DNA from: an uncultured Oscillospiraceae bacterium
Lineage (GTDB): Bacteria > Bacillota > Clostridia > Oscillospirales > Oscillospiraceae
DNA: 64,000 bases
Direction of reading: 5' to 3'
Assembly (NCBI GenBank): GCA_949841355.1
Contig: CATKZP010000011.1
Coordinates: 1 to 64,000, forward strand
The notes under the pieces are model-generated. The model ran no database searches. It was not told where the DNA came from and saw nothing but the letters and a program-made list of their open reading frames with translations. Positions 39,371-47,993 of this stretch are shown piece by piece. The translations under genes were made by a program, and so were the position numbers. Numbering within the stretch: the first letter of the stretch is position 1; each line of letters begins with the position of its first letter.

Positions 39371-40630
39371 TCACGCGGGGGGGAGCCCCGCCAGCCAGCG
39401 CCGGGCCATGTCCAGGGCGTGGTTGGCGGCCAGGTTCCGGATGCGGTCCCGGCGGGCCCGCATTCCGGCCAGGTTGAGCTGCCTCACCCACACGCCGCCG
39501 GGGGTGGCCAGGGCGGTGAACACCAGCCCCACCGGATTGCCCCGCTCGTCCGGATCGGGGCCCGCAACCCCGGTGACGGCCACCGCCAGGTCCGTCCCCA
39601 GCGCCTGCCGGGCGCCCTGGGCCATCTGCTCCGCCACCGGAGCGCACACCGCGCCCCTCTCGTCCAGCAGGGCCTGGGACACCCCCAGCAGCCCCGCCTT
39701 TACCTCACAGTGGTAGCTCACCACGCCGCCCTTGAACACCGACGCCGCGCCGGGCACGTCGGTGAGGCGCTTGGCGATGAGCCCCCCGGTGCAGCTCTCC
39801 GCCGTGCCCAGGGTGAGGCCCCGGGCCCGGGCCCCCTCCAGCACCACCTGGGGCAGGCCGGACACGTCCGCGCCGTAGATGAGGTCCCCCAGGATGGCCC
39901 GCACCTGCCCCTCCACCGGGGCGATGAGGGCGTCCGCCGCCTCGATGGTGTCCGCCTTGGCGGTGATGCGCAGCTCCACCTCGCCCTCCTTGGCGTAGGG
40001 GGCCAGGGTGGGATTTTGCAGCTGGTTCATCCGGTCCCGGAGCTTATCCTCCACCGCCGACTCCCCCAGGCCGAACACCCGCAGGGTGCGGGAGCGGATG
40101 ACCCCCTCGCTCAGCCGGGCCAGCCAGGGCAGGGCCCGCTCCCGGAACATGGGCAGGCACTCGGCGGGGGGGCCGGGGAGCATGACCACATAGGTCCCGT
40201 CCGCCTCAAAGGCGCAGCCGGGGGCGGTGCCCCAGGCGTTGTCCAGCACGCGGCACCCTTCAGGCAGGTACGCCTGCTGGAGGTTGTTGTCCGTCATCTC
40301 CCGGCCCATGCGCGCGAAAAAGGCGCGGATCTCCCGGGCGCACTCGGGGTGGAACACCAGCTTTCTGCCGAAGCACTCCGTCAGGGTCTGCTTGGTGAGG
40401 TCGTCGCAGGTGGGGCCCAGCCCGCCGGTGGTGACGATGACGTCCGCCCGGCTTCTGGCCAGCTCCACCGCGGCGCGCAGGCGGCCCGGATTGTCCCCCA
40501 CCACCGAGTGGTACAGCACGTTCAACCCCAGCCCGGACAGCTCCCGGCTGAGGGCCTGGGCGTCGGAGTTGACGATGGAGCCAAGCAGCAGCTCGGTGCC
40601 CACGGACAGGATTTCCACGGTATGGCTCAT
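39371..40630 (-). CDS. cinA: CinA family protein (nicotinamide-nucleotide amidase / competence-damage protein)
   Basis: A 419-residue two-domain CinA. The N-terminal MoCF/COG1058 domain (EILSVGTELLLGSIVNSDAQ, TTGGLGPTCDDLTK, MLPGPPAE) hydrolyses ADP-ribose-type compounds in homologues. The C-terminal domain (GTAESCTGGLIAKRLTDVPGAASVFKGGVVSY, TGVAGPDP) deamidates NMN to NaMN in NAD recycling. Start at ATG 40630 behind AAGGAGG. Divergent from the aro operon; in many Firmicutes it sits near recA, which is not in this window. Confidence 0.94.
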   Translation of the reverse strand: MSHTVEILSVGTELLLGSIVNSDAQALSRELSGLGLNVLYHSVVGDNPGRLRAAVELARSRADVIVTTGGLGPTCDDLTKQTLTECFGRKLVFHPECAREIRAFFARMGREMTDNNLQQAYLPEGCRVLDNAWGTAPGCAFEADGTYVVMLPGPPAECLPMFRERALPWLARLSEGVIRSRTLRVFGLGESAVEDKLRDRMNQLQNPTLAPYAKEGEVELRITAKADTIEAADALIAPVEGQVRAILGDLIYGADVSGLPQVVLEGARARGLTLGTAESCTGGLIAKRLTDVPGAASVFKGGVVSYHCEVKAGLLGVSQALLDERGAVCAPVAEQMAQGARQALGTDLAVAVTGVAGPDPDERGNPVGLVFTALATPGGVWVRQLNLAGMRARRDRIRNLAANHALDMARRWLAGLPPA

Positions 40631-40760
40631 GATACGGCCTCCTTGCAAGGTTCTTGTGCTCTATTTTATCCCCCGTCCGCCGGTTATGTCAAGAAAAAGG
40701 CGAGCTGCCGGGCCGCGCCTGCGGGCGGCGCACGGTTTCGCGCCTTTGTTCAAAAACTTC

Positions 40761-40789
40761 TTGCATTTTACCTGGTTAAAGTATATAAT
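40761..40789 (+). promoter_or_regulatory. Promoter of the aro-pheA operon
   Basis: TTGCAT (40761-40766), 17-bp spacer, TATAAT (40784-40789). Transcription should begin near 40796, giving a ~230-nt leader before aroF. Confidence 0.85.
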
Positions 40790-40821
40790 GTCCCCAATCA
40801 AACATCAGCGAGGTAGCGTCA

Positions 40822-40917
40822 ATGACCCGACTCTGTGCCCACAGCTTCACCTTTACCTTTGGCTGGACTCGATTTAACGGGTCCGGCTGCTTTGGCGTGT
40901 TCAAGCGCGGCGCGTGA
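40822..40917 (+). CDS. Phenylalanine-rich leader peptide (31 aa) of the aro operon
   Basis: ATG 40822 is preceded by GAGGT nine bases upstream and lies ~26 nt into the predicted transcript; TGA is at 40915-40917. Six of 31 residues are Phe (both TTC and TTT), four of them inside the ten-residue run FTFTFGWTRF, with one Trp and no Tyr. An intrinsic terminator follows 42 bp after the stop, then aroF. This is the arrangement of the enterobacterial pheA leader, where a ribosome waiting for Phe-tRNA prevents termination. The peptide itself is expected to have no other function. Confidence 0.75.
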   Translation: MTRLCAHSFTFTFGWTRFNGSGCFGVFKRGA

Positions 40918-40958
40918 GTGAGGGGCGGCAGGCCCCGCCTGAATTTGTGCAGCATCGG

Positions 40959-41003
40959 GAAGCTCATGGACCGCGGGCGGTCTGTGGGCTTCTTTCTATT
41001 TTG
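40959..41003 (+). terminator. Attenuator terminator before aroF
   Basis: Arms 40959-40973 and 40978-40992 pair over 15 bp (GAAGC..GACCG with CGGTC..GCTTC, three G-T wobbles) around CGGG, followed by the T-rich run TTTCTATTTT. The 5' arm can instead pair with sequence at the leader-peptide stop codon: CGTGAGT (40913-40919) with GCTCATG (40962-40968), seven bp including two wobbles, a possible antiterminator. Confidence 0.75.
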
Positions 41004-41025
41004 AGGAAAAAGGAGTTTTTTTATT

Positions 41026-42048
41026 ATGGTAATTGTGATGAAGCCCGGCGTGAGCCAGGAGAAAATTCAGGCCCTGGCGACCCAGCTGGAGCGGGACCAC
41101 GGCGTGGCCGTGGGGATTACCAACGGCGTGGACTGCTCCATTCTGGGGCTGGTGGGGGATACCGCCCACATCGACATGGGCAAGCTGTCCATGAACGACG
41201 ATGTGGAGCGGGTCATGCGGGTGCAGGAGCCCTATAAGAAGGCCAACCGCAAGTTCCACCCGGAGGACACGGTGGTGGATGTGTCCGGCGCGCCCATCGG
41301 CGGCGGGGACCGGTTCACCGTCATCGCCGGGCCCTGCTCGGTGGAGAGCGAGGAGCAGATCGTGGGGGTGGCCCGGGACGTGAAGGACGCCGGAGCCGCC
41401 CTGCTGCGGGGGGGCGCGTTCAAACCCCGCACGTCGCCCTACTCCTTCCAGGGCATGGGCACCGACGGGCTGGAGCTGCTGCTGGAGGCCAGGGCGGACA
41501 CCGGCCTGCCCATTGTGTCCGAGATCATGGCGCCCCGGTACTGCCAGCTGTTTGAGGAAAAGGTGGATCTGGTGCAGGTGGGCGCCCGGAACATGCAGAA
41601 CTTTGACCTGCTGAAGGAGGTGGGCAAGCTGTCCAAGCCGGTGCTGCTCAAGCGGGGGCTGTCCAACACCTACGAGGAGTGGATCATGTCGGCGGAGTAT
41701 ATCATGGCCGCGGGCAATGAGAACGTGATCCTGTGCGAGCGGGGTGTGCGCACCTTCGAGACCTACACCCGCAACACCCTGGACCTGTCCGCCATCCCGG
41801 CCATCCGGAGGATGAGCCACCTGCCCATTGTGGTGGACCCCTCCCACGCCGCGGGGATGTACTGGATGGTGGAGCCGCTGGCCATGGCCGCCGTGGCGGT
41901 GGGGGCGGACGGCCTGATGGTGGAGGTCCACAACGACCCGCCCTGCGCCAAGTGCGACGGGGCCCAGTCCCTCACGCCGGAGAAGTTCCGGCACCTGATT
42001 GGGAAATTGAATCCGCTCATTGAGCTCATGGACAAAAAATTGGTGTGA
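41026..42048 (+). CDS. aroF: 3-deoxy-D-arabino-heptulosonate 7-phosphate synthase (type I-beta)
   Basis: First enzyme of the shikimate pathway: PEP plus erythrose 4-phosphate to DAHP. 340 residues. Residues 1-70 form a ferredoxin-like regulatory domain as in Thermotoga DAHP synthase, where Tyr/Phe bind for feedback inhibition. The TIM barrel shows VIAGPCSVES, LRGGAFKPRTSPYSFQG, QVGARNMQNFDLLKE, LLKRG and VVDPSHAAG, with Cys/His/Glu/Asp metal ligands. AAAAAGGAG precedes ATG after the attenuator. First structural gene of the operon. Confidence 0.96.
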   Translation: MVIVMKPGVSQEKIQALATQLERDHGVAVGITNGVDCSILGLVGDTAHIDMGKLSMNDDVERVMRVQEPYKKANRKFHPEDTVVDVSGAPIGGGDRFTVIAGPCSVESEEQIVGVARDVKDAGAALLRGGAFKPRTSPYSFQGMGTDGLELLLEARADTGLPIVSEIMAPRYCQLFEEKVDLVQVGARNMQNFDLLKEVGKLSKPVLLKRGLSNTYEEWIMSAEYIMAAGNENVILCERGVRTFETYTRNTLDLSAIPAIRRMSHLPIVVDPSHAAGMYWMVEPLAMAAVAVGADGLMVEVHNDPPCAKCDGAQSLTPEKFRHLIGKLNPLIELMDKKLV

Positions 42049-42061
42049 GGAGGGGCAGGCT

Positions 42062-42394
42062 ATGGCAAAATTGGAGCGCGCGATCACCGGCGATTTTGAC
42101 GAGGTGCTGGGGCGCCTGGAGCGTGCGGTGCTGAACGGCAGTATGTCCGCCAGCCTGGAGGACCGCTCGGATTTCACCGTCGGCCCGGCCCGGGTGGCGG
42201 TGCGGATGTACGAGCGGTACAGCGCCCTGGGCGGAAACCGGGTGGCCCTGTCCCTCACCCTGGCGGGGGAGGGGGACCGGCTCTATCTCACCGCCATCAC
42301 CGCCGGGGGCAGCCAGGCCATGTTCTTCAAGCTCAACACCTGGGGCGAGGAGGCGTTCCTGGACACGCTGGCCGGCGAGGCGGACCGGCTCTAA
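42062..42394 (+). CDS. Small conserved protein in the aro operon (DUF6054-like)
   Basis: A 110-residue soluble protein with the blocks ITGDFDEVLGRLERAVLNGSMSAS, VAVRMYERYS, GGNRVALSLTLAGEGDRLYL and GGSQAMFFKLNTWGEEAFL. I believe it matches a small Firmicutes DUF (DUF6054), but the function is unknown. It sits 13 bp after aroF and 15 bp before aroB with GTGAGGAGG before ATG, so it is made with the pathway enzymes. Confidence 0.72.
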   Translation: MAKLERAITGDFDEVLGRLERAVLNGSMSASLEDRSDFTVGPARVAVRMYERYSALGGNRVALSLTLAGEGDRLYLTAITAGGSQAMFFKLNTWGEEAFLDTLAGEADRL

Positions 42395-42409
42395 GGGAGG
42401 AGGCAGGCC

Positions 42410-43492
42410 ATGAAAACCCTCACCGTGGCCCTTCCGGGCCGGGAGTACGATATTTTGATCCAGCGGGGCCTGCTCTCCCAGGCGGGGGAGCGCATCCGCG
42501 CCGCCCTGCCCCGCGCCCGCAAGCTGGCGGTGGTCACCGACAGTCATGTGGAACCCCTTTACGGCAAAACGGTGCTGGACAGTTTGGCGGCCTCCGGGTT
42601 TGAGGCCCGGCTGTTCTCTGTCCCGGCGGGGGAGGCAAGTAAAAACCCTTCCCAGCTCGCCCAGCTGTGGGAGGACTTCATGGACTTCGGCCTCACCCGC
42701 ACCGACGCCGTGGCGGCCCTGGGGGGCGGCGTGGTGGGGGATCTGGCGGGCTTTGCCGCCGCCACCATCCTCCGGGGGGTGCCTTTCGTTCAGATCCCCA
42801 CCACGCTGCTGGCCCAGGTGGACAGCAGCGTGGGCGGCAAGGTGGCCATCGACCTGAAGGCGGGCAAGAACCTGGCCGGGGCCTTCTACCAGCCCAAGCT
42901 GGTGCTCATGGACCCGGAGGTGCTGAACACCCTGGCCCTGCCCCAGTTCATGGACGGCATGTCGGAGGTGATAAAGTACGGCTGCATCTGGGACGCCGGT
43001 TTCTTCGATTTCCTCACCGCCCGCCCCTCCAAGCCGGAATTGATGGCGGATATTGAACGCATTTTGTATACCTGCTGCGATATAAAACGCCAAGTGGTCA
43101 TGGAGGACGAGCTGGACACCGGCCTGCGGATGATTTTGAACTTCGGCCACACCCTGGGCCACGCCTACGAGCTGGCGGGGCGCTATACCCAGTGGAGCCA
43201 TGGCGAGGCGGTGGCGGCGGGCATGTGCGCGGCGGCCAAGCTGGGGGCGGCGCTGGGCGTCACCCCTGGGGACGTGCCGGGGCGCATTGAGGCTGCGCTG
43301 GGCGCCCTGGGCCAGGTCACCGGGCTGTCCTGCTCTATGGAGGAGTACGCCGCCGCCATCGGCCTGGACAAAAAGGGCGCGGGGGCGGACATCACCCTGA
43401 TTCTGCTGGACAAAATCGGCCATGCCGTCCCCCATACGCTGCCCAAGGCGGAGCTGCTGCGCCTGCTGGAATCCTTCCACAACGTCCTATAA
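42410..43492 (+). CDS. aroB: 3-dehydroquinate synthase
   Basis: Second shikimate enzyme, NAD- and metal-dependent, 360 residues. NAD/substrate motif LGGGVVGDLAGFAAATILRG near residue 105, PTTLLAQVDSSVGGKVAIDL near 130, KAGKNLAGAFYQP near 150, and metal ligands in LNFGHTLGHAYE (near 245) and HGEAVAAGM (near 265). GGGAGGAGG precedes ATG. Confidence 0.97.
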   Translation: MKTLTVALPGREYDILIQRGLLSQAGERIRAALPRARKLAVVTDSHVEPLYGKTVLDSLAASGFEARLFSVPAGEASKNPSQLAQLWEDFMDFGLTRTDAVAALGGGVVGDLAGFAAATILRGVPFVQIPTTLLAQVDSSVGGKVAIDLKAGKNLAGAFYQPKLVLMDPEVLNTLALPQFMDGMSEVIKYGCIWDAGFFDFLTARPSKPELMADIERILYTCCDIKRQVVMEDELDTGLRMILNFGHTLGHAYELAGRYTQWSHGEAVAAGMCAAAKLGAALGVTPGDVPGRIEAALGALGQVTGLSCSMEEYAAAIGLDKKGAGADITLILLDKIGHAVPHTLPKAELLRLLESFHNVL

Positions 43493-43505
43493 GGAGGTCT
43501 TTCCC

Positions 43506-45230
43506 ATGGATATCACCATCACCCCCGGCAGGCTGGCCGGGGCCGTCACCCCGCCGCCGTCCAAGTCCCAGGCCCACCGCCTGCTCATCGCCGCCGCCCT
43601 GGCCCACGGGGAGAGCGTGATCTCCCATGTGGCGCTGTCCCAGGACATCGAGGCCACCATCCGGTGCCTGGAGGAGCTGGGCGCGGGATTTTCCTGGGCG
43701 GGAGACACCGTGACCGTCCGGGGCATGGGGGCCAACGCCATGTCCCCCCTGCGGCGGATGGCCTATCCCCGGCTGGACTGCGGGGAAAGCGGTTCCACGT
43801 TACGCTTCTTGATTCCCATTGCGCTGGCGGTGCGGGGCGGCGGGATCTTCACCGGCCGGGGGCGGCTGATGGAGCGGCCGCTGAAGCCCTACTTCGACCT
43901 CTTCGACGAGAAGGGCATCTTCTATGAGCAGAAGGACGGCGTTCTCACCGTGGCCGGGATGCTCACCCCTGGGGAGTACCGCCTGCCGGGGGATGTGTCC
44001 TCCCAGTTTTTCACCGGGCTGCTGTTTGCCCTGCCCCTGCTGAACGGCCCGTCGGCCATCATCCCCACCACCCCCCTGGAGAGCGAGGGGTATATCCGGA
44101 TGACCCTCCAGGCCATGGGCCAGTTCGGGGTGGAGATGCCCGTCACCATGTCCCTGCCGCCCCACTACCACCCCCAGGGGAACCAGACCTACCGGGCGGC
44201 GGACGCGTCTGTGGAGGCGGACTGGTCCCAGGCGGCGTTCTGGTACGCGGCCATGTACCTCTGGGATGTGGACGTGCAGGGGATGAACCTCCGCTCCGCC
44301 CAGGGCGACCGGGTGATGGCCGACTATTACGACCGGTTTTTCATGTGGGCGGACTCCTTCGACCTGTCCAACTGCCCCGATCTGGCGCCCCCTCTGGCCG
44401 TCATGGCGGCGCTGCGTTCCGGCGGCGGCGGGACCCGGCTCACCAACGCCGCCCGCCTGCGCCTCAAGGAGAGCGACCGGCTGGCCTCGGTCACGGCGGT
44501 GCTCCGCGCCCTGGGGGCGGACGTCACCGAGGGGCCGGACTTCCTGGAAATTCGGGGCAGGGAAACGCTGGCCGGGGGCGTGACGGTGGACAGCTTCAAC
44601 GACCACCGCATCGCCATGATGGCCGCCATAGCCGCCACAAAATGTGTAAAGCCGGTTACCATTACAGGCGCTCAGTGCGTGGCCAAATCCTACCCCGGAT
44701 TCTGGGAGGACTTGGAGCGGCTGGGAGGAAAAATAGAGCGGCGCTATGACCTGTCCCTGGCCCCCATCGGGCCGGACAACTGGAAGCAGGCCGCCCTGCT
44801 CACCACCGACCCGGAGCGGCGCAATCCCCTGGACCAGCAGTGGGTGGTCAGCAACGCCTTCTCCATGCTTCAGGCGGCGTATGACCCCGCCTGGACCTGC
44901 CGGCTCATCTGCGCGGACGGCAGGCCGGTGGGCTTCGCCTTCTTCGGGCTGTGGGAGGAGCGGGGGAGCGTCCCGCTGCTGTGCCGGTATATGATCGACG
45001 TGGACCGCCAGGGCCGGGGGCTGGGGGCGCAGGCTCTGCCCCTGGTGGTGGAAGAGATGTACGCCCTGTACGGGCCTAAGGATATTTACCTCACGGTGGA
45101 GCCGGGGAACACCCGGGCGGTGCGGCTCTACGAGGGGTACGGCTTCCGGCCCACCGGGGAATTTGACTGCACGGAGGCGGTCTACCGCCTCCCCGCCCCC
45201 GGCGGCGAAAACGACCACAAGGAGTTATAA
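43506..45230 (+). CDS. aroA: EPSP synthase fused to a GNAT acetyltransferase domain
   Basis: A 574-residue fusion. Residues 1 to ~410 are 5-enolpyruvylshikimate-3-phosphate synthase: PPPSKSQAHRLLIAAAL, LDCGESGSTLRFLIP, LPGDVSSQFFTGLLFALP, LKESDRLASV, SFNDHRIAMMAAIAA. Residues ~412-574 form a complete GNAT domain, with the acetyl-CoA loop DRQGRGLGAQAL and the C-terminal NTRAVRLYEGYGFRPTGEF. The frame is open throughout, with no stop or separate start at the junction, and EPSP synthases are normally ~430 residues, so the tail is extra. AAGGAGG precedes ATG 43506. The acetyltransferase substrate is unknown. Confidence 0.93.
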   Translation: MDITITPGRLAGAVTPPPSKSQAHRLLIAAALAHGESVISHVALSQDIEATIRCLEELGAGFSWAGDTVTVRGMGANAMSPLRRMAYPRLDCGESGSTLRFLIPIALAVRGGGIFTGRGRLMERPLKPYFDLFDEKGIFYEQKDGVLTVAGMLTPGEYRLPGDVSSQFFTGLLFALPLLNGPSAIIPTTPLESEGYIRMTLQAMGQFGVEMPVTMSLPPHYHPQGNQTYRAADASVEADWSQAAFWYAAMYLWDVDVQGMNLRSAQGDRVMADYYDRFFMWADSFDLSNCPDLAPPLAVMAALRSGGGGTRLTNAARLRLKESDRLASVTAVLRALGADVTEGPDFLEIRGRETLAGGVTVDSFNDHRIAMMAAIAATKCVKPVTITGAQCVAKSYPGFWEDLERLGGKIERRYDLSLAPIGPDNWKQAALLTTDPERRNPLDQQWVVSNAFSMLQAAYDPAWTCRLICADGRPVGFAFFGLWEERGSVPLLCRYMIDVDRQGRGLGAQALPLVVEEMYALYGPKDIYLTVEPGNTRAVRLYEGYGFRPTGEFDCTEAVYRLPAPGGENDHKEL

Positions 45231-45234
45231 ACTG

Positions 45235-46281
45235 ATGAAATATTCCATCTTTGGCGAATCCCACGGCCCCGCCATCGGCGTGGTGCTGGAGGGCGTCCCC
45301 GCGGGGCTGGCGCTGGACCTGGACGCCGTCCGCGTGGACCTGGCCCGCCGGGCCCCGGGGAAAAACGCCCTGTCCACCGCCCGGCGGGAGGCGGACGAGC
45401 CCCGCATCCTCTCCGGCGTGTTTGAGGGCCGCACCACCGGCGCGCCCCTGTGCGCCGTCATGGACAACGCCGACGTGCGCTCCGGGGACTACGAGAAAAC
45501 CAAGGACCTGGCCCGCCCCGGCCACGCCGACTACGCCGCCCATGTGCGCTACCAGGGCTTCCGCGACTACCGGGGGGGCGGGCACTTCTCCGGGCGGCTC
45601 ACCGCGCCGCTGGTGTTCGCCGGAGGGGTGGCCAAGCAGCTGCTGGCGCAGCGGGGCGTCTTTGTGGGGGCCCACATCTCCACCATCTACGGCGTCAACG
45701 ACGGCGCGCTGGAGGAGTGGGAGAGCCTGAACGCCTGCGCCGCCAAGGACTTCCCCGTCCTGGACGACGAAAAGGGCGCGGAGATGCAGGCCGCCATCCT
45801 GGAGGCCAAAAACGAGCAGGACTCGGTGGGCGGGGCTATTGAGTGCGGGGTGTTCGGCCTGCCCGCCGGGCTGGGGGAGCCGGACTTCGGCCGCAACGCC
45901 GAGGGGATTTTCTCCCAGTACCTGTTCGCCGTCCCGGCGGTGAAGGCGGTGGCCTTTGGAGCGGGGACAGCCTTTGCCCTCATGCGGGGGTCGGAGGCCA
46001 ACGACCCGCTGTATGTGGACGAGGACGGCTCGGTGAAGGGGGAGCAGAACTGCGCCGGGGGGATCAACGGCGGCATCACCAACGGCATGCCCCTGGTGTT
46101 CGAGGTGACCATGCGCCCCACGCCCTCCATCGCCCGGCGGCAGTTCACCGTGGACCTGGCCAAGGGGGAGAACGCCGTGCTGGAGCTGTCCGGCCGCCAC
46201 GACCCCTGCGTGGTCCACCGGGCGGTGCCGGTGATCGAGGCGGCCGCCGCCCTGGCGGCTTGTGAGCTGCTGGGAATCTGA
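45235..46281 (+). CDS. aroC: Chorismate synthase
   Basis: Converts EPSP to chorismate using reduced FMN. 348 residues, slightly shorter than the common 360-390. Signatures: IFGESHGPAIGVVLEGVPAG at the start, RPGHADYAAHVRYQGFRDYRGGGHFSGR near residue 95, and the C-terminal RHDPCVVHRAVPVIEA. Begins at ATG 45235, five bases after the aroA stop, behind AAGGAG. Confidence 0.97.
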   Translation: MKYSIFGESHGPAIGVVLEGVPAGLALDLDAVRVDLARRAPGKNALSTARREADEPRILSGVFEGRTTGAPLCAVMDNADVRSGDYEKTKDLARPGHADYAAHVRYQGFRDYRGGGHFSGRLTAPLVFAGGVAKQLLAQRGVFVGAHISTIYGVNDGALEEWESLNACAAKDFPVLDDEKGAEMQAAILEAKNEQDSVGGAIECGVFGLPAGLGEPDFGRNAEGIFSQYLFAVPAVKAVAFGAGTAFALMRGSEANDPLYVDEDGSVKGEQNCAGGINGGITNGMPLVFEVTMRPTPSIARRQFTVDLAKGENAVLELSGRHDPCVVHRAVPVIEAAAALAACELLGI

Positions 46282-46300
46282 ATACTGCGAGGTATTTATC

Positions 46301-46789
46301 ATGGATTTAAAAACTCTGCGTCAAACCGATGAGAGCGCCGTCATCCTCCCCGGTGCGGCGGTGATGGGGGACGTGACCCTGGGCCCCGGCTGCTCGGTGT
46401 GGTTCAACGCCGTACTCCGGGGGGACGGCATGGCCATCGTGCTGGGCCGGGGCTGCAATGTTCAGGACTGCGCCGTGCTCCACTCGGAGAAGGCCCCCAC
46501 CGTGCTGGGGGAATACGTCTCGGTGGGCCATGGGGCCATTGTCCACGGCGCACGGGTGGGGGACAACACCATCGTGGGTATGGGGGCCACCCTGCTGGAC
46601 GGCGCCAGAATCGGCGCAAACTGCATGGTGGGGGCGGGAGCCGTGGTGACGGGGAAGATGGACGCCCCGGACGGCTCCCTGATCCTGGGCAATCCCGCCC
46701 GGGTGGTCCGGCCCCTGACGGAGGAGGAGACCGCCGGCCTGCGGGCCAACGCGGAGCACTACGAGGAGCTGAAGGAGAGGTACCGCTGA
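46301..46789 (+). CDS. Gamma-class carbonic anhydrase-like hexapeptide-repeat protein
   Basis: A 162-residue left-handed beta-helix protein of the YrdA/CaiE/gamma-CA group. The repeat runs from AAVMGDVTLGPGCSVWFNAVLRGD through IGANCMVGAGAVVTGKM. The three zinc-ligand histidines are present in CAVLHSEK, VSVGHGAIVHG, as in gamma-carbonic anhydrases. Inserted between aroC and pheA, with its stop overlapping the pheA start by one base; a link to the pathway is not obvious. Confidence 0.88.
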   Translation: MDLKTLRQTDESAVILPGAAVMGDVTLGPGCSVWFNAVLRGDGMAIVLGRGCNVQDCAVLHSEKAPTVLGEYVSVGHGAIVHGARVGDNTIVGMGATLLDGARIGANCMVGAGAVVTGKMDAPDGSLILGNPARVVRPLTEEETAGLRANAEHYEELKERYR

Positions 46790-47949
46790 TGGACGAGCTG
46801 GAAAATCTGCGCCGGGACATCGACGCCATCGACCGGGAGCTGGTGGAGCTGTTCCGCCGCCGGATGGACGTGACCGCTCATGTGGGGGAATACAAGCGGG
46901 AGCGGGGCGTCCCCGTGCTGGACCAGGCGCGGGAGCGCCAGGTGCTCCGCAACAAGGGGGAGCTGGCCGGGGAGGAGCTGCGTCCGGCGGTGATCACCCT
47001 GTACCAGACCATCATGGCCCTGTCCCGGCGGCAGCAGCGGGACATGATGGGCCAGGGGGCGGATAACCCCGGCGTGCTGCGCTGGCGGGAGGCCCAGGAC
47101 GGCGCCCGTGCGCCCGTGCCCGCCCCCCGGGTGGTATACCAGGGGGCGCCGGGGGCGTACAGCGAGCAGGCGGCGCTGGATTTCTTCGGCGGCGGCGCGG
47201 AAACCGCCGGGCTGGAGCAGTTTGAGGACTGCTTCCTGGCGCTGCGGGAGGGGCGGGCGGACTACGCCGTGCTGCCCATCGAGAACAGCTCCACCGGGGC
47301 CATCCGGCAGATCTACGACCTGCTCACCCAGTACGAGTGCTATATGGTGGGGGAGACCACGGTGAAGGTGGAGCACTGCCTCATGGCCCTGCCGGGGGCC
47401 ACGCTGGATGCCATCACCCAGGTCTACTCCCACGAGCAGGGCCTGTTCCAGTGCGAGCGGTATTTGAACGCCCACCCGGACTGGAAGCAGGTGCCCCAGG
47501 CGGACACCGCCGGGTCGGCCCAAATGGTGGCGGAGAGCGGCGACCTGACCCGCGCCGCCATCTGCTCCGCCCGGGCGGCGGAGCTGTACGGGCTGAACAT
47601 ACTGGCCCGGGGCATCAACCACAACACCCATAACACCACCCGGTTTGTGGTGGTGTCCCCCCGGCTGGAGCTGCGCCCCGGCGCGGACAAAATCAGCACC
47701 CTGTTCGTCCTGCCCCACCAGGCGGGGTCTCTCCACGAGGTGCTCACCGTGTTTGCCGTCCACGGGCTGAACATGGTGAAGCTGGAGTCCCGGCCCCTGC
47801 CGGGCCGGAGCTGGCAGTACATGTTCTTCCTGGAGTTCACCGGGGCCCCCGGCGACCCCGCCGTGGGCGACGCCCTCCACGAGCTGGCCCAGACCACCGG
47901 GGAGTTCCGGGTGCTGGGGTGGTTCCCCTCCAATCTGGGGCGGGAATAA
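46789..47949 (+). CDS. pheA: Bifunctional chorismate mutase / prephenate dehydratase
   Basis: P-protein taking chorismate via prephenate to phenylpyruvate, the committed route to Phe; 386 residues. Residues 1-90 form an AroQ-type chorismate mutase (LRRDIDAIDRELVELFRRRMD). Residues ~110-285 form the dehydratase (YQGAPGAYSEQAAL, VLPIENSSTGAI, HNTTRFVVV with the TRF motif). C-terminal ACT domain with KLESRPLPG, the ESRP Phe-binding site, so feedback inhibition by Phe is expected. Its presence fits the Phe-rich leader at the operon head. A parS follows. Confidence 0.96.
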   Translation: MDELENLRRDIDAIDRELVELFRRRMDVTAHVGEYKRERGVPVLDQARERQVLRNKGELAGEELRPAVITLYQTIMALSRRQQRDMMGQGADNPGVLRWREAQDGARAPVPAPRVVYQGAPGAYSEQAALDFFGGGAETAGLEQFEDCFLALREGRADYAVLPIENSSTGAIRQIYDLLTQYECYMVGETTVKVEHCLMALPGATLDAITQVYSHEQGLFQCERYLNAHPDWKQVPQADTAGSAQMVAESGDLTRAAICSARAAELYGLNILARGINHNTHNTTRFVVVSPRLELRPGADKISTLFVLPHQAGSLHEVLTVFAVHGLNMVKLESRPLPGRSWQYMFFLEFTGAPGDPAVGDALHELAQTTGEFRVLGWFPSNLGRE

Positions 47950-47956
47950 GAACGCG

Positions 47957-47972
47957 CGTTTCACGTGAAACA
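47957..47972. other. parS: parS centromere site, one mismatch, inside the aro operon
   Basis: CGTTTCACGTGAAACA: fifteen of sixteen bases match parS, with C in place of T at the first position. It lies between pheA and aroK within the transcribed operon. Confidence 0.85.
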
Positions 47973-47993
47973 TGTTTGGGAGGGGAGCGGGCC

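Noticed and set aside
40822-40917. Tryptophan attenuator (trpL-like) interpretation of the leader peptide
   Set aside because: Only one Trp codon against six Phe codons, and the operon has pheA but no trp genes.
44740-44994. Separate gene for the GNAT domain with its own start
   Set aside because: The nearest ATG (44746) is in another frame; in the GNAT frame there is no start codon with a ribosome site near the junction.
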